A DNA stretch of 64,000 bases, taken from Tetrahymena elliotti 4EA (taxonomy: Eukaryota; Ciliophora; Oligohymenophorea; Hymenostomatida; Tetrahymenidae). The notes beneath the pieces are model-generated. The model saw only the letters and a list, made by a program, of their open reading frames with translations, was not told the origin of the DNA and searched no databases. The number at the start of each line of letters is the position of its first letter. Positions within the stretch are counted from its first letter, which is position 1. The position numbers were made by a program, and so were the translations under genes. The stretch lies in contig JH720301.1 in the NCBI GenBank assembly GCA_000231825.2, forward strand, positions 310,001 to 374,000, read 5' to 3'. Shown piece after piece: positions 46,898-60,032 of this stretch.

Positions 46898-48951
46898 TTT
46901 TGAGGTTTGTTTTCTTTTAGAATTCTCAAAAAATAGTGTTTCTATATTTTATTTTGTTTTTTTATTTATACATACAGTAAGTAAGTAATGTGATTTGATT
47001 ACGAAATTACTATACCAACTAAAATCATAATTACTTTTTTTGCTACTATTTTACGCCTTTTAATTAAAAATAATTATTCAATATTTCTTAGCTTAAAAAA
47101 TAAATGTCACAGATTATCATTGTTTTGAAAAATAGGTATTACTAATTTGATGTAGTTTTTAAATTTTAGATTTTCATCTAAAAATTTACTTCATTTTACA
47201 ATGTCCTTTTTTATCATTCATTATTTTAGTATACAAATCATTTAATAAAAGAGAAAAAAATTAGAATCAACACTAAAAAAACTAAGAAAGTATTCATTTA
47301 ATTGTTGATTTACTTAGAATATAATTTTGTACAAAAATACTATTAAAACATATAAAACTATAAATAGACAATTTATTAATTTGATTAAAATTAATTCAAT
47401 TAGAAAAAACAATCTAATAATTGAAAATAATCCTCATTTTTTCTATTAGCACTAGAAAAGCATTTAAAAACAAAAAATCTTTAAAATTTAATAAAAAAAC
47501 TCTTTAAAAATCTTTTATTTGTTTCATAATATCACAAAATGGAAAAATTTCTAGTATTATTAAAAGTTTAAAATATATTTTCATATTTTATTTTTAGTAT
47601 TTCGAATCTCAATTGGATAAATTTTTTTACCTTAAAATTTTTCTGTTCACTTTAAAGAAAAGAAATTAAAAATTTTCTCTAATTAGTTAAAAATAAGTTT
47701 ATTTGTATTATTTAATGAAAGTGATATATTTTCAATTTTAATTTATTGTTTTTTGCAATTAAATAAATCTAATAAAAATTTTTATTTTTATTTTAAGTTG
47801 TTATTTTAGTAATAATAAAATAAATTTATTACATTTCTGCCATTTTGGTTTTTTTAATTAAAATAATTTCTAATATTATAAAAATGGGTTATGATGAAAA
47901 GTTAATTAAATTAGAAAAATAGTTTTTTTAGTAGGATTTTAAAAAAAGTAGATTAATTAAATTAAGTATTTAAATGAAATCAATTTTAATTTAAATGGTA
48001 AAAATATCTTTCAAAATTAAAATTAAAAACCATAACCTTTTTCAAAATAAAATTTATTCATTTAAATTTTTTTCCAATTTATTGAAATTTATTGAATTTG
48101 TTCTATTTTTAGTTTTTTTGAATCAATATTCATATTTGATTAAGTATGGATACAAATTTTAGAAAAATTATCAAAAACAAAACAATAAATTTTAAAAAAA
48201 TGAAGGAATATAGTTCCAAGCAAAGGATTTTAATTTTTTAAATATTTAAAACCTAAAACACTTCATTAATTATTTTAATTTTGAGAGAGAATTTGATAAA
48301 TTATACATTGCCACTAATCAGTAGGTATAATACTTTTGAAAATTATACTATTTTATGAAATTTGGTACTAGTATCTGGAACTTTAAGTAGTTAAAATTTA
48401 ACATATGAATATCTCTAATTTAATTCAAGACTTTTGTTTAACAAAAAAGATCTTAAAATGTACAGTACTCTAAAAATAGTTATTTGAAAATAGGAAGAAG
48501 ACTTATTTAAAAGGGATTTTAGAAATAAAGATTTATTTATGGTTTACTGGATAAAAGAAGATCTTTAATAATAGATAATCAAGTAAAAATAGAAATTACA
48601 TCTAATTAATCATAACTTGTCATACCGTTTTTAATTAATTTATTCAACTTTATGATCAGTTTTAGTTAATTAAATAAATACTAAGAAATTACTATGTTTT
48701 TTTTGATTATTGAGATTAGTATGCACATTTCAATTAAAAATATTCAGTTTTTAAAGATTAAATAACTATTGACAAATCACTATTAAGAAAATAAATAAAA
48801 AAGAAGACTAGACCAAATATAATAATAGGAGTGAAAATTCAAAGATTAAGTATTTGAATTTATCTTTTACACAAGAAATAAAACAATTTATATTCATTCA
48901 AAGATACGGTTTGTTTTATATTTTACTAAATATTTCAAAAGTCTCTTAAAT
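46898..48951. other. Long intergenic stretch
   Basis: About 2 kb of A/T-tract DNA. The only frame of note, 48146-48358 (70 codons), is Ile/Lys/Asn-rich and not convincing. The right part is the upstream region of the transporter gene. Confidence 0.4.
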
Positions 48952-50746
48952 ATGCTTGGACCCACTGTAACAAAATGGCTTATTGATAATGATGAATTTG
49001 TTGGTAAATATCTAGTTGTATGCTTAGTTGCACTTGCATAAGGTGTTTTAGCCCTCTCTGAGGTTCCAATTAACTTCTTATATAAAGATAATTATGGTAT
49101 GTCACCTGCAGAAGTCTCTTTCGTTGTAGGCATAATTGCACTTCCTTGGGTTTTCAAGCCAATCTATGGAATCATGAGTGATGTATTTCCAATATGTGGT
49201 GAAAGAAGAAAGAGCTACATCATGATCTTTTCCTTTTTAGCTTTTGTGAATTGGATGCTTTTGGCATTTTATGTACGCGAAAAAGCAGTTGGGCTAGTCA
49301 TCCTTTTCAATATTTAATTTTGTACAGCATTTTGTAATGTAGTAGGTGAAGCTATGTTAGTTGAAATATCTCAGCTAAAAAGCAAAAAATTTAATATGAA
49401 TGATCAGGAATAATAAGCTGAAGCTTCATAAAATGTTTCTCTATTCTTTGGTGTCAAAAGTTTTGGTGTAAGCGATATTTATTTTGCATTTTTTTTATTG
49501 AAAACATGAAAGAAAGTTGAAATTTTATAGGATAAAGTCTACTCATTTTAATTTATATCCAGATTGGAATCAAATTAGAAAAGTATTCAAAACAGAGTTT
49601 ACTAAACAACATTACATCCTTTTTATATTTTTTTGTGCAATTTTAAAATCATTTTTTCAACTTTTAGTTTGAGTAAAATATTTATTTATCATTCATTTTT
49701 ATCTATTTAAAAAGACTTTAGCAACAGCTTATCTTGGAGGTTTTCTATTAGAAATAATTGATAAGTATTATATATTTGCAATAACTGGTATTTTCCCTTT
49801 GTTGTTGTTCTTAAGCTCTTTTTATATGGTTGACCCATAACACACAGAAGACTTAACATAAAGCTAATAAAATCGCAATCTTAATCAGATTCAGCTCTTC
49901 TTTAGATTCCTTAAAAAGCCATAAATTTACTAGCCTTTAATTTTTATTTTCCTCTTTGCAGCAACTCCAACAAGCTCAAGCAGTATGTTCTTCTTCTATA
50001 CTAATGAATTGGGATTTGAACCTCAATTTATGGGTTCTTTGAAATTTATTCACGCTGCTGGCACTCTTTTAGCCATATTTTTATACAATAAGTATCTTAA
50101 AACTGTAGAGTTTTCCTTATAATTTATTATTTCTACTATTTTTTGTATTGTTTTAGGGCTCTCACAAATACTTTTAGTTACTCGCGTAAATGTAGATATG
50201 GGAATACCTGACAAGATCTTTACTTTAGGAGATTCTATCATTATATAAATAGTGGGAGAACTCAATATATTACCTTTGTTGGTCTTGGCATGTAGATTAT
50301 GCCCTCGCACAATTGAAGCTACTATGTATGCTATGATTATGAGTACACTAAATTTAGGTAGTCTTGTTTCTTCTTAACTAGGAGGAGTATTGACATATCT
50401 TTTAGGCATTACTGAAGATAACTTTAGTAATTTATGGATACTTGTCCTAATTGCTAATATAACAAGTGCAATTCCTCTTGTTTGGATAAGCTTGATAGAC
50501 TAAAAGGGCAAGAAACTTTCTGATAGTGATTTATCAAGTAAATCTAACTCAGAAATACCAGACAATGTTTCTTCTTCAGATAAAGAAGAAGTAAAGAGTG
50601 AAGTAAGTTCCCTTGTAGAAGATGATTCTAGTACTTCAACTGATTATAAAAATTATGGCTCAATAGAATAAAATAATGTTTTTTAGCATCAAGAAATGCG
50701 TGATTTGGACGAATCAAAAACACAATAAATTAAAGAAGAAAAATGA
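48952..50746 (+). CDS. Folate/biopterin transporter family (FBT/BT1) protein (515 residues, 2 exons)
   Basis: ATG 48952, TGA 50744-50746. One intron at 49468-49714 (247 nt), phase 0, lying inside the conserved sequence GVKSFG/TLATAYLGGFLLE, so the join restores a family signature. About 12 hydrophobic segments. FBT hallmarks are present: an early helix VALAQGVLALSEVPINFLYK, then MSPAEVSFVVGIIALPWVFKP followed by GIMSDVFP, GERRKSYI, and VVGEAMLVE. The C-terminal ~70 residues are cytosolic and Ser/Asp/Glu-rich (SDKEEVKSEVSS). Members of this MFS branch import folates or pterins in protists and plants; some take other substrates. Residues 350-380 contain a short polar loop in place of a large central loop. 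Family assignment is strong; substrate is not proven. Confidence 0.85.
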
Positions 50747-51283
50747 ATGATAAATAAAACTAAAAATTATATACTGTTTTAGCTTTACTAATATTAAATA
50801 TTAAAGACTAGAATTACTTCATTTATTATGTAATATTTAACTTTATATGTTAATTCAATATTTGTAAAAATAACCCAATCCTGAAAAAAAATCAAAAAAA
50901 AAATTACACAAAGAGTTATCAAATAAATATTTTAGATCTTAAATTAAAATTTTTTTAAGAATTATCATAATTAAATGTTATTACTTCTCAATATGAATTT
51001 GCTTTTAGTTTTACAAATCAAAAGCATTTATTCTTATTTTTTCTCTTTCCTTTTACTTTTTGGTTTTTAATTTTATGGAAAGTTTTCTCATTTTTTTTGA
51101 TTTTAAAGAAGAAATCAAATTAAAAAATCATTTTCCAATTACTAATAATAATCCTTCATTATTTAATAGATATTTGATAAAATCATAATATTAATATTTA
51201 ATAAGATATTCTTGAATTTTTGTTAAGAAGTAAATATTAAAGTAAAATCATAAGGTTTATTTTTAGGAAATAAAAGTGATAAG
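50747..51283. other. Convergent intergenic spacer
   Basis: 537 bp, AT-rich, no gene seen. Confidence 0.4.
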
Positions 51284-53522
51284 TCATTTTTAAATAACAA
51301 TTTAATCATATTAATACTTTTATTTAATTGTAAAATTATTATAGCTTTTAAAGCAACATCCAGAGTAGAAGCAAGGAATATAGCCTTAATTATTTTCTAA
51401 ATCTTTTTCTAAATAAATATTTTTTCCACTTATACTGAATTTGTTCTTTCCAAAATCAAGCAGACAACTGAAAACCATGGCTAATTTTTCTTTTTAGAAA
51501 GTTTGAACCCTTCCTTTTAAACCACCTGCTATTTTACCATTTGATGTTAAAATAATAAGTCCACTAGATTCTGAGATTTCTTTAAAATTCTTTCCTTGTT
51601 CTATTTCTGATTGTAATTCATCAAGCTTACATAAACCAAAACCAATGCTATGGCACTAGTCATTATTTTCAATTATAACTTCCCATTCATATTTTCCTGT
51701 AAAAAGTTCTTAATTTGCAAGAACTAAACCTACATTAAGCTTTTATAAATGAGTTGAAATTTAAGTTAACTTTATATTTTAAATTTAAGGAATATCTTGG
51801 TTTATCTATGGGTTCTACTTCTAAGTATCATCAAGCATAAGCATAGGCCAGCCTTTATTTTCTTTGATGATGAACTTGTTTGTTTTTAACTGATTGGTAA
51901 AGTAAAGCTTGCAGCCTTTACAAAAAGATTAGTTTTAACAAGAGATACAGTACAATCTTCTGCATCCTTTGCAACTTCCTGGCTTTTGTCTAAAGAATTT
52001 ATCTATTTCTTATTGAACCTATTTTATCTCTTCGGTTTTACTATTTATAAGATTCTATCCTGACTTTAAATTTTGCGTTGACTATTAATATGATTTTTAT
52101 TAAAGACTTGACTATGAGAGTTGACCAATTTTTTTTGTGTTTTGGCTTGATGCTTATAAATTAGTTTAGTTTGAAGCTTATTTTGTTAATTATGCAAGTT
52201 AATTCTATAGATCACTCAAGTTTTATTATAATTTTTATAATCCATTATCGTTTTAAATTTCTTTAGAACAGGAACTGCATATTGGATACTAAGATATCAC
52301 ACTTGAATACCTAACATCTTTCTTTTCTATAAATTCATTAAATACTTATTCAACTTTTTCTAAAAGTAAAGCTTCTCCAACAAACACTGGAGAGGTGTTT
52401 CCTTATTTTCTAAACTCTTCAAATATTTCTTCAAAATAAGCAAAAGCCTAATTAGTTTACTCCACAGAACTATTATTTAATGTTTTTCGATAGACTTTCT
52501 CTAAATAATCATGAAATCTAATTTCTTAGGACCCTTAGCATTCTTAAAATTTCTGTTAAAGGTTAGCATAAGAAGGTACTATTTATTAAAATATAGAAAA
52601 TTTTTATTTGAATAAATTACATAAAAAGTATTAATTTATGTTTACCTTAATCGAGAATTTCAGAAAGTAATCCATTTTAGTCCAGATAAGAAGTTAAAAA
52701 TCTTGAATTGTATTGGTAGGTTTATGAGAATTCATCTATCTCATCAAATATTCTACTTTAAAGTTGGTCACATAATCCTACTAAAGCTGATTTAATAATA
52801 GGAATAACTTTTTATGTAATTCTATTTTTCTCTTTTGCTACAGCCTACTAAAACATCTACACATGACTCTAGTTCTAATTTTGCAACATTTCGATCTTTT
52901 CCTTTCTTTGTGTGTGGGGGTTAGTTTATAACTCTTTCATAAAATCATTTATAGACATAAATGGTCTATGCTTTACAACATGTTCTGCAAATTCTTCTAT
53001 ACACTCTAAACAAAATAACATTTTTTCTTTACAGTTTTTTTTTGTACAAACTTTAACAATCTACTGTCTGTGTATGTTACAAGTCAATTTTATTTCATCA
53101 TTTTTATTTAAATTACTACTGGTTTATTAATTGATATTCTTAGAGTTATTCTATTTAGAATTTTATGAAGTAACAGATTATCTATCATCATAATCTTAAT
53201 CTGGCTGTTGATTTTTTAAATCATTTCTATAATACCCTTAAGTATCAAATCCATTACTTAATTTTTTAGAAGCCTATTTATTCTATGATTGTTAACCTAA
53301 ATTTTATGATGAATTTAAAATTCGACTTCCATTTTAATCATCCTAATCTTATTGAATTTAATTATAAGAACTATAACTCCCATCATCTTGTTAGTCATTT
53401 TAATATTATTCCTATTCATCAAATTATTCTTATTATTCCTCCTCTTCTTTTTACTACTATTTAATATTTGATTTACTATTCCTTAAGCTTTAGGAACTTT
53501 TTTATATTTTTACTTCTGACAT
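51284..53522 (-). CDS. SPRY-domain protein with B-box-like and Cys-rich clusters (723 residues, 2 exons)
   Basis: ATG 53522, TGA 51284-51286, one intron 52579-52645 (67 nt); spliced length 724 codons. Residues 1-140 are low-complexity Q/N/D/S-rich. At about 148-190 a B-box-like zinc finger is seen (C-x2-H...C-x4-C...C-x2-C...H-x3-H: CNIHRQ, CTKKNC, CLECIEE, HVVKH). A helical region follows at ~200-380, then a CSSC pair near 390 and a Gln-rich linker. At ~505-530 there is a compact C-x2-C cluster (CKGCRRLYCISC, FCKGCK). The C-terminal ~150 residues (~570-715) are a SPRY domain (GKYEWEVIIENNDQ, SIGFGLCKL, GCCFKSYNNFTIK). The order B-box, coil, SPRY resembles TRIM proteins, but there is no N-terminal RING, so ubiquitin-ligase activity is uncertain. 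A protein-binding scaffold role is more cautious. Confidence 0.75.
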
Positions 53523-54098
53523 TATCAAAAATAGTTATGTAATTTTTAAAAGCTCACCAAAATAAATAAATTTTAATAATTATATAGATGTTATTTTTCT
53601 TTTTTATTGAAAGCAAATAAAATTGACACAAATTAATATTATTTTAAGTGTTTTAGCTCTTATTAATTTAATTCTATTTATTATTTTTAAATCTTGATTT
53701 TCCACTGTTATAAAAATAATTCAATCATAAAATAATGATTGATTTAAATATTTTAAAAATAGAATACTAATTAATTATATTTTAATATTTATCAAGCATT
53801 GTCCATTAATGTTTATCAAACATTAACAAAAAAAAAGTTCAATCGTCATAAATCATAATTAACAAATTGAAAATTACAAATTCTTTATTATTTTTGAAAT
53901 TTTAACATTTTGATAAATTGTTTTTTTTTAATAAAATTCAAACCTAAAAAATTAATCCAACAAATAATTATTAATTAATTGCTTATTTCGAATAATTAGT
54001 AAAGTTAGTTAATTACTATCGGTCAATAGTTGATAAAGCATTTTATAAATAAACAAATTGGATTAAATAGGAGTAATATATACAATTATTGAGTTATT
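53523..54098. promoter_or_regulatory. Divergent upstream region, SPRY gene and NEK gene
   Basis: 576 bp between divergent starts. It contains AATTATTAATTAATT-like tracts near 53950-54000, but no identifiable binding site. Confidence 0.35.
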
Positions 54099-57000
54099 AT
54101 GGAAGTTTATGAGACAGTGAAGCTGATCGGTTCAGGTGCATTCGGTCAGGTCTATTTAGTTAAACATAAGCGTGAAGACAAAATGTATGTGAATAAAAAG
54201 ATTAAAACTAGAGATATGAGTTAAAAAGATAGAGAAAATACAGAGAATGAAGTTCGTTTATTACAAAAATTAAGACATGCAAATATCGTTGCTTATAAAG
54301 ATAGTTACATGGATAGAGAATAATACTTGAATATTGTAATGATTCATTGCGAAGGAGGAGATATGCATAATAGAATTAAAAACTAAAAAGGAAAAAACTT
54401 TCCTGAAGATTAGATATAGGATTGGTTAGCACAGATGGCATTAGCTCTTTTCTATTTGCATGAAAAGAAAATTTTGCATAGAGATCTTAAAACTTAAAAT
54501 ATTTTCTTAAAAAGTGGTAGAGTAAGACTTGGTGATTTTGGTATTGCTAAAGTGCTTGATTCCACAAGAGATTTTGCAAATACATGCATAGGTAATCAAT
54601 CATTTTTCTATATTAAATTACTTTCAAATTTAAAAAGTCAATCATAAATAAGTAGTCTAGATAGAGAAAAATATATAAAAAATAATTTTACTATTTTAAG
54701 GAGTTTAAACTTTTAATTAATGATCAATTATTTTTATTTTATAAAAGGTACTCCTTATTATATGTCTCCTGAATTATTTAAGTACAAGCCTTATAGTTAC
54801 AAAAGTGATATATGGGCATTTGGCTGTGTGCTTTATGAAATGTGCAATCTAAGACATGCATTCGATGCTTAAAGTTTAAATGGATTAGCAGTAAAAATTA
54901 TGAATGGTACATATCCACCTATTAATTCTACTTACTCAAAATCATTAAGAGATTTGATTGGTAAAATGCTTTAGCTTAACCCTAAAAGTAGACCTTCTAT
55001 TTTAGATATTATTAACACTTCATTTGTTAAGCGTAGAATAATCACTTATATCACAGATCTATTAAGTGGAAATTTAACAGATCCCAATATTATTAACGAT
55101 GTAAAACTAGATTGATTTGCATTTACTTTTTATATTTTCTTACAGACACTATTATTTTTATCTATTAATTGAATATCTTATGTTAATTTTTTTAAACAAA
55201 TAAAAAGGTTGATGATCTCTACTTTGATAGTCTTAGAGATTAAGCTTAAAAACTTGGAATTCTTTAAATTATTAATTAGAATCTTTCTAAAAATGGTCCT
55301 GCCTTACCTATTAGTGATGAGCAACTTAGACCTCCTTAGAGAGTAGGTCAAAGATAATAAGGAGCAGATAAAAAAGTGATTGAATAAAAGCAAAAAGCTA
55401 AAAAAGAATTATAAAAGTAGATCAATGAAAAGAATAGAATTGAATAGGAAATAAAAAGATTAGAAAAGAAAAAAATGGTAAGAAGTTCAAGCACAAATAT
55501 CAAATAGCCTTAATAGTAAAATTAATAGAATGATGCTAGATAAAATGTTAAAAAGACAGAAAATGATCGTCGTGAGAAAAAAGAAAGAGATCGCAGTTAC
55601 TCTTTGGAAAGAGATAGCTCAGTAAATAAGCGTAAGCCTTTACAAAACTAACAATAATAATAGCAATAACAGTCAAGCACTCAATCGAAATCATCTGTTA
55701 ATTCTATTAGAAATGAAGTGAAGAAAGTCAGATAATAGCTAGATTCATCGTAACTTAGACTAAGTTAGATTTAAGTTTATAAATTATTTTTAATTCCTAC
55801 TTTAGGTCATCAACAAGTGCTGAATCTGAAGTACATTCTTCTAAAGTAACTCCTGCTGTAAGATAGAGTGTTGAGTATAACAACCATAGTGAATAGAAAA
55901 ATGTAGATCGTAGGGAATAGATAAGGTAAGAACAGGAAAGAAAAAAGAAATAAGAACAAGAAGAGATGGAGTAAATGAGAAAATAGATCATTTAAGAAAA
56001 TATTTAAGCCAGATAAAGAGCTGCTTAATTAAAATAGGCCTAATATAGGCCATCAAGAGATAATATGGTTTTTATTAATGAAGAAGAAGAAAAGTAGTAG
56101 TAACAAAATAACTAAATGTCAGGAATAAGCAAAAGAGGAAGTTTGTAGTCATTTGAATATCAGAAAAAGTAAAGTGGCAATCCAGTTGATGATTTTTCAA
56201 TTGATATTAATGAGCGTGAAAGCTTTGATTATAAGTCCAGTATAGATTAGAATTCAAATATTTATAGCTCTGAAAAATATGCACCTCCTATGTAAAATAA
56301 CAGCTAAATAAATAATAATTATTAAGATGAAAGAGATAATTAACAGTAAAAACAATAATATCCTTATAAGATTTAAGAAGAAGAAGATCAAATTATGGAT
56401 ATAAATGATATTATTGATGAAAATAATGAAGAAAATGATGATGATGTACAAACTAAAATATTTTGCTTATTATTTTATTAAACTTATTTTATATAAAAGG
56501 CTCTGCAATCGGTTATTCATGAAGAAGAAAATGAAGAATCAGATGATGAGGTAGAAGAAGATCCAAACAAAATAGAAGAAAAATTAGAATTAATGAAAAC
56601 TAAACTTAAGGAAAAAACAATAAAAATCAATACAATCACCAATTTTCTTAATTAATCAAAAAAATAAGCAACTCTTTAAAAGAATTAAATTTAGTAAATG
56701 TAAAATCAAGATGGCGAAGAAGGCTAGGTCATTTTGGAAGATTAAAATAGTGAAGAAGATGATAACTGCTTTTATGATGATCCTATGGAATCAGAAGAAG
56801 ATGAAAATTATGATGAAAATGAAGGAGAAGTTATTCAAGAATTTCAACAAAACAATAACCCTCAATATTTCAAAATATAAGATAAAATAAAGTTATTTAG
56901 ACATAGATGTGAAGCAAGCTTAGGTATAGTTATGTTTGATAAGGCTTATGATTTTTTAAAAGCTAATAGTAATAAGTGCTCAACAGATGATTTAAGAAGA

Positions 57001-57111
57001 TAATTAGTTGAAATTTTATCAGAAGAAAATATTGGATTTTGGCATTTAATAGACCAAATTCTATTTTTAGAAGAAGTTTTGCAAACAATTCCATAATAAA
57101 TATAAAAGTGA
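54099..57111 (+). CDS. NIMA-related (NEK) serine/threonine protein kinase (879 residues, 5 exons)
   Basis: ATG 54099, TGA 57109-57111. Introns: 54592-54747, 55101-55207, 55750-55805 and 56446-56499; the spliced length is exactly 880 codons. The kinase domain covers about residues 4-260: Gly loop IGSGAFGQV (10-18), catalytic Lys 33 (MYVNKKI), HRDLKTQN with Asp 129, DFG at 146-148, GTPYYMSPE activation-segment end, and [12 protein letters not shown]. The NEK-type hallmark is the sequence [20 protein letters not shown]. The tail (~260-879) is Gln-, Lys- and Glu-rich with a basic coiled-coil-like stretch, then acidic blocks ([21 protein letters not shown], split by other residues) and an ordered C-terminus. 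NEK kinases in ciliates regulate cilium length and basal-body or cytoskeletal events; this is the NEK1/NEK4-like layout. All catalytic residues are intact. Intron 3 is the least certain: I used donor GTAACT at 55750 to keep frame. Confidence 0.88.
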
Positions 57112-57576
57112 CTTCTAGAACAACTTTAATATTTAATAATTAATCATATATAAAAAAAATATTAATTTAATAAAATAGTTGGATTACCTTGTATATATAT
57201 ATTTTTCATACTATTCTATTTAATTGTAGTTGTTGTATTCCAAACATTGTTATCCTAAATGGCTATAAGATTATTTCCTTTCATAAAATGTTTAAAATGT
57301 TGTACCTAAAATTTGAATCTGTTAAAAACAAGTTAAAAAAATCTTATTTACTGAAATGAATCTTTAAAAAAAATTGTTAGTCAAAGATATTAATTTTTGT
57401 CAGATGATTATTTTAAACTGCAAATTAAAATCTAATAATATAAAATAAATATAATATAGAGAAATAAATATAATATAGAGAAATAAATATCATAATAGAT
57501 AAATAAATTTAGATTTTTTAATTGATTAAATTTTGAAAAAATATTTTTTGTTTATAAATCTGATATTGTTTGCTCT
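57112..57576. other. Convergent intergenic spacer
   Basis: 465 bp between the NEK gene and the next gene on minus; its right part contains a short tandem repeat. Confidence 0.4.
57446..57508. repeat. Short tandem repeat, ~19-bp unit
   Basis: The unit ATAATATAGAGAAATAAAT occurs twice in direct succession (from about 57451) and is followed by a degenerate third copy (ATCATAATAGATAAATAAAT). Noncoding, between convergent genes. Confidence 0.65.
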
Positions 57577-59229
57577 TCATTTCTTAGAGTTATTTCGTTT
57601 TAGTATATTTTTTTACTATTTTTTATAACTTTAGTCATAATATTTTTATATAAATTATTAGCTGTATTGATAGTATTCTGTATTTTTGTAAAATTCTTCT
57701 CCATAAAGAGTGCTTAATTCTTTTCTCATTACAGATAGTTAAAATAACTTTTAAATGTTTACATTGAATTTATACACTCTTAACTAATCAGAAAACCAAT
57801 TTCCACCAGCTGAAAGAGATATCTTAGAAAGTTCATAAGATTTTTCTTCCATATCAAGTTCTATTTCAAGATCATCAACTGTAAAAAGAGTAAAGTTTTT
57901 ATGCTATTTTTTACCTTCAATTTTATCAAATTATCCAAATATATAACTGTAGTTTACAGATTCATATCCTTCATAACTAAATAGCTCAAGCATTCCATGG
58001 CGCATTGTATCTGTTCTATAGTTATCTTCTGTCATAAAAATGAGCTTCATCAGAGCCTAACTCATTCCTCCTTTATATAATGTTTGAGTTAAATTACTAT
58101 GATTAGTCCTTCTAAAGGTATATATTACATAATCATTTTGGCCTCCATAGTATTTTTGTAGAATTTCCTCAGCCATTTGCAAAGATTTTATAGTGTTTTA
58201 TGCTAATTTTTATTATATTAACTATTTATTATTTGAATATTCATCATATATCTTCTATCGAGATTTTTCTAAATTTTAAAGATATAATTTATATTAAATA
58301 AGCCATTGAGCTTGTTAAATGGCATGTCCATGTTATTGTTTATCAAGTATGGAAATAACTCTATCAAAATCCTCTAAAGCTCCTTTTGTATCATCAACTA
58401 TTATTGAATAATAACCTAATTAACTAACCTCAATACAATTCACAGGCCTTATTTAATTCCAAATTGAAGACCGATCTCTTCTATTCTTTTTAGCACCATC
58501 TAAATACATATTAACATTAATAAATAGATCTCCTATTACATAATAATTTTCCCTGAAATTTAGTTGCCTTGTTTCATATAAAAGATCAGTAAAACTATGT
58601 TTCTTTTTACTTTACGCAATAATTTATTGGCTATTAACACTTCCTTAATTTTTATAAAAACAAGGATTTTAGTTCGAATTTTTATAATCTGAATTATTTT
58701 CACCAAATTCTTCATCCATCTAATTAGTATCTATCATATTAAGTTAATTTTGAGATACTAAAACTTGCTATTAAGCATCTTGAGATTACTTTTTTAACTG
58801 TTCTTGCTGAAAAAAATTAGTTGATTCTCTACCAAAAGTGTTTGAAGAACCACTTATTTAACTTTAGGAATATTAATTCTATTCATTGATATTTTAAAGG
58901 TTTGTTTAGATGTCATATTACTCATAAAAATGTATGTATTATCTTTTTTCATTTATTTATTCATAATTATCTGTATCAAATAAATAAAATTATTTTTAAT
59001 TCGAACACACTTTAGTATTTTAGATATCTTACTAGCGTTAGCTATCAATAATGTATTTTTATTATATTGTTTCATCTGAATATAATTATTCTTATCCTGT
59101 GAAGTTAATATTCTAATTGCTAGGACAGAATCCTTTTTCAATATTGTTAGATTATTTTGCACATGAAGCTTTGCTTTAGTTTTAACATGAACCTAAGTAA
59201 TTTTTGTAATTGAATTCTTAAAACTCCAT
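57577..59229 (-). CDS. Hypothetical protein (550 residues)
   Basis: Single 551-codon frame, TGA at 57577-57579. Start chosen at ATG 59229 (MEFQEFNYKNYLGSCQNQ), the first Met of the continuous frame. A competing frame around 58953-59162 is open only locally and is rejected. Residues 1-190 are Gln/Asn/Ser-rich and probably disordered. From ~195 the sequence becomes ordered and helical: LLYETRQLNFRENYYVIGDL, NCIEVSQLGYYSIIVDDTKG and IQQAQWLIQYKLYLQNLEK resemble helix pairs of a TPR-like array. A later alpha/beta part contains NDYVIYTFRRTNHSNL, TDTMRHGMLELFSYEG and LSAGGNWFSDQLRVYKF. The tail is basic. There is no TM or signal peptide. The TPR-like reading is a hypothesis. Confidence 0.65.
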
Positions 59230-60032
59230 TTATTTTTAGTAAATTGATTAATTAAATACTTTATTTATATTAATTTTAAATAAAACTCAATATCAAAATT
59301 CAATCTGAGATACAATTCTATCCAATAGTTTATTTTTATGTTTAACAAACATATGATAAATTACTAAAATTAGATAATAAATCACTAAAATAAGTAGCAC
59401 TTTGTTTTATTTACTGTTTGTGTTAAATGTAATTTAATAAAAAGAAATACTAGTAGAATTTATGTTGTATTTTTTGAACTAGTAAAAAGAAGAATAAAAA
59501 TGTTCATTTAATTTAGATTACATAATTATCAAAAGTAAAAAATTGGAGATTTTTGAGTATCTTTAAAAAAAATACTAACAAAGTCTTAAAATAAAATTAA
59601 ATAGTATTTATATTTTTATTTATATATTTCCCAAAAATAGATAAAGAATAACTAGATAAATATTTACTCTATTATTTATCTTTTGTGTGACAAAAACTTA
59701 GTAATTGATGTTTTTGAGAAACCAAACTATGTTTGTCTTTATATTTTTTTTCAATCAAATATTTTTTTGTACTTTTAAACACCATTTTTAGTTTCATCTA
59801 ATATTAATATGAACTAAATCTCTATTTAAAAAGCAGATAAAGCAATTTATTTAATGAATGTAAGTTTTAGAATTTCGAGCATACCTTTTTTGTATATTTT
59901 TTATTTGAGACTTTGGATTTCAATTTAATGTGTTATATAGTATATTTTTTTTAAACATCAATAAAACTTTCATACAAAAAATAGACAAATTTAATTTATT
60001 TTTTAGTTTGCTTTTCATGGAAAAACAATAAA
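59230..60032. other. Intergenic
   Basis: 803 bp between two minus-strand genes, AT-rich, nothing supported. Confidence 0.4.

Noticed and set aside
48146..48358. Plus-strand frame of 70 codons upstream of the FBT transporter
   Set aside because: Short, Ile/Lys/Asn-rich, and expected by chance with only one stop codon.
58953..59162. Minus-strand ORF of 69 residues
   Set aside because: It competes with the frame of the 550-residue gene, which is open over the whole region and Gln/Asn-rich as expected; this one hits TGA soon after.
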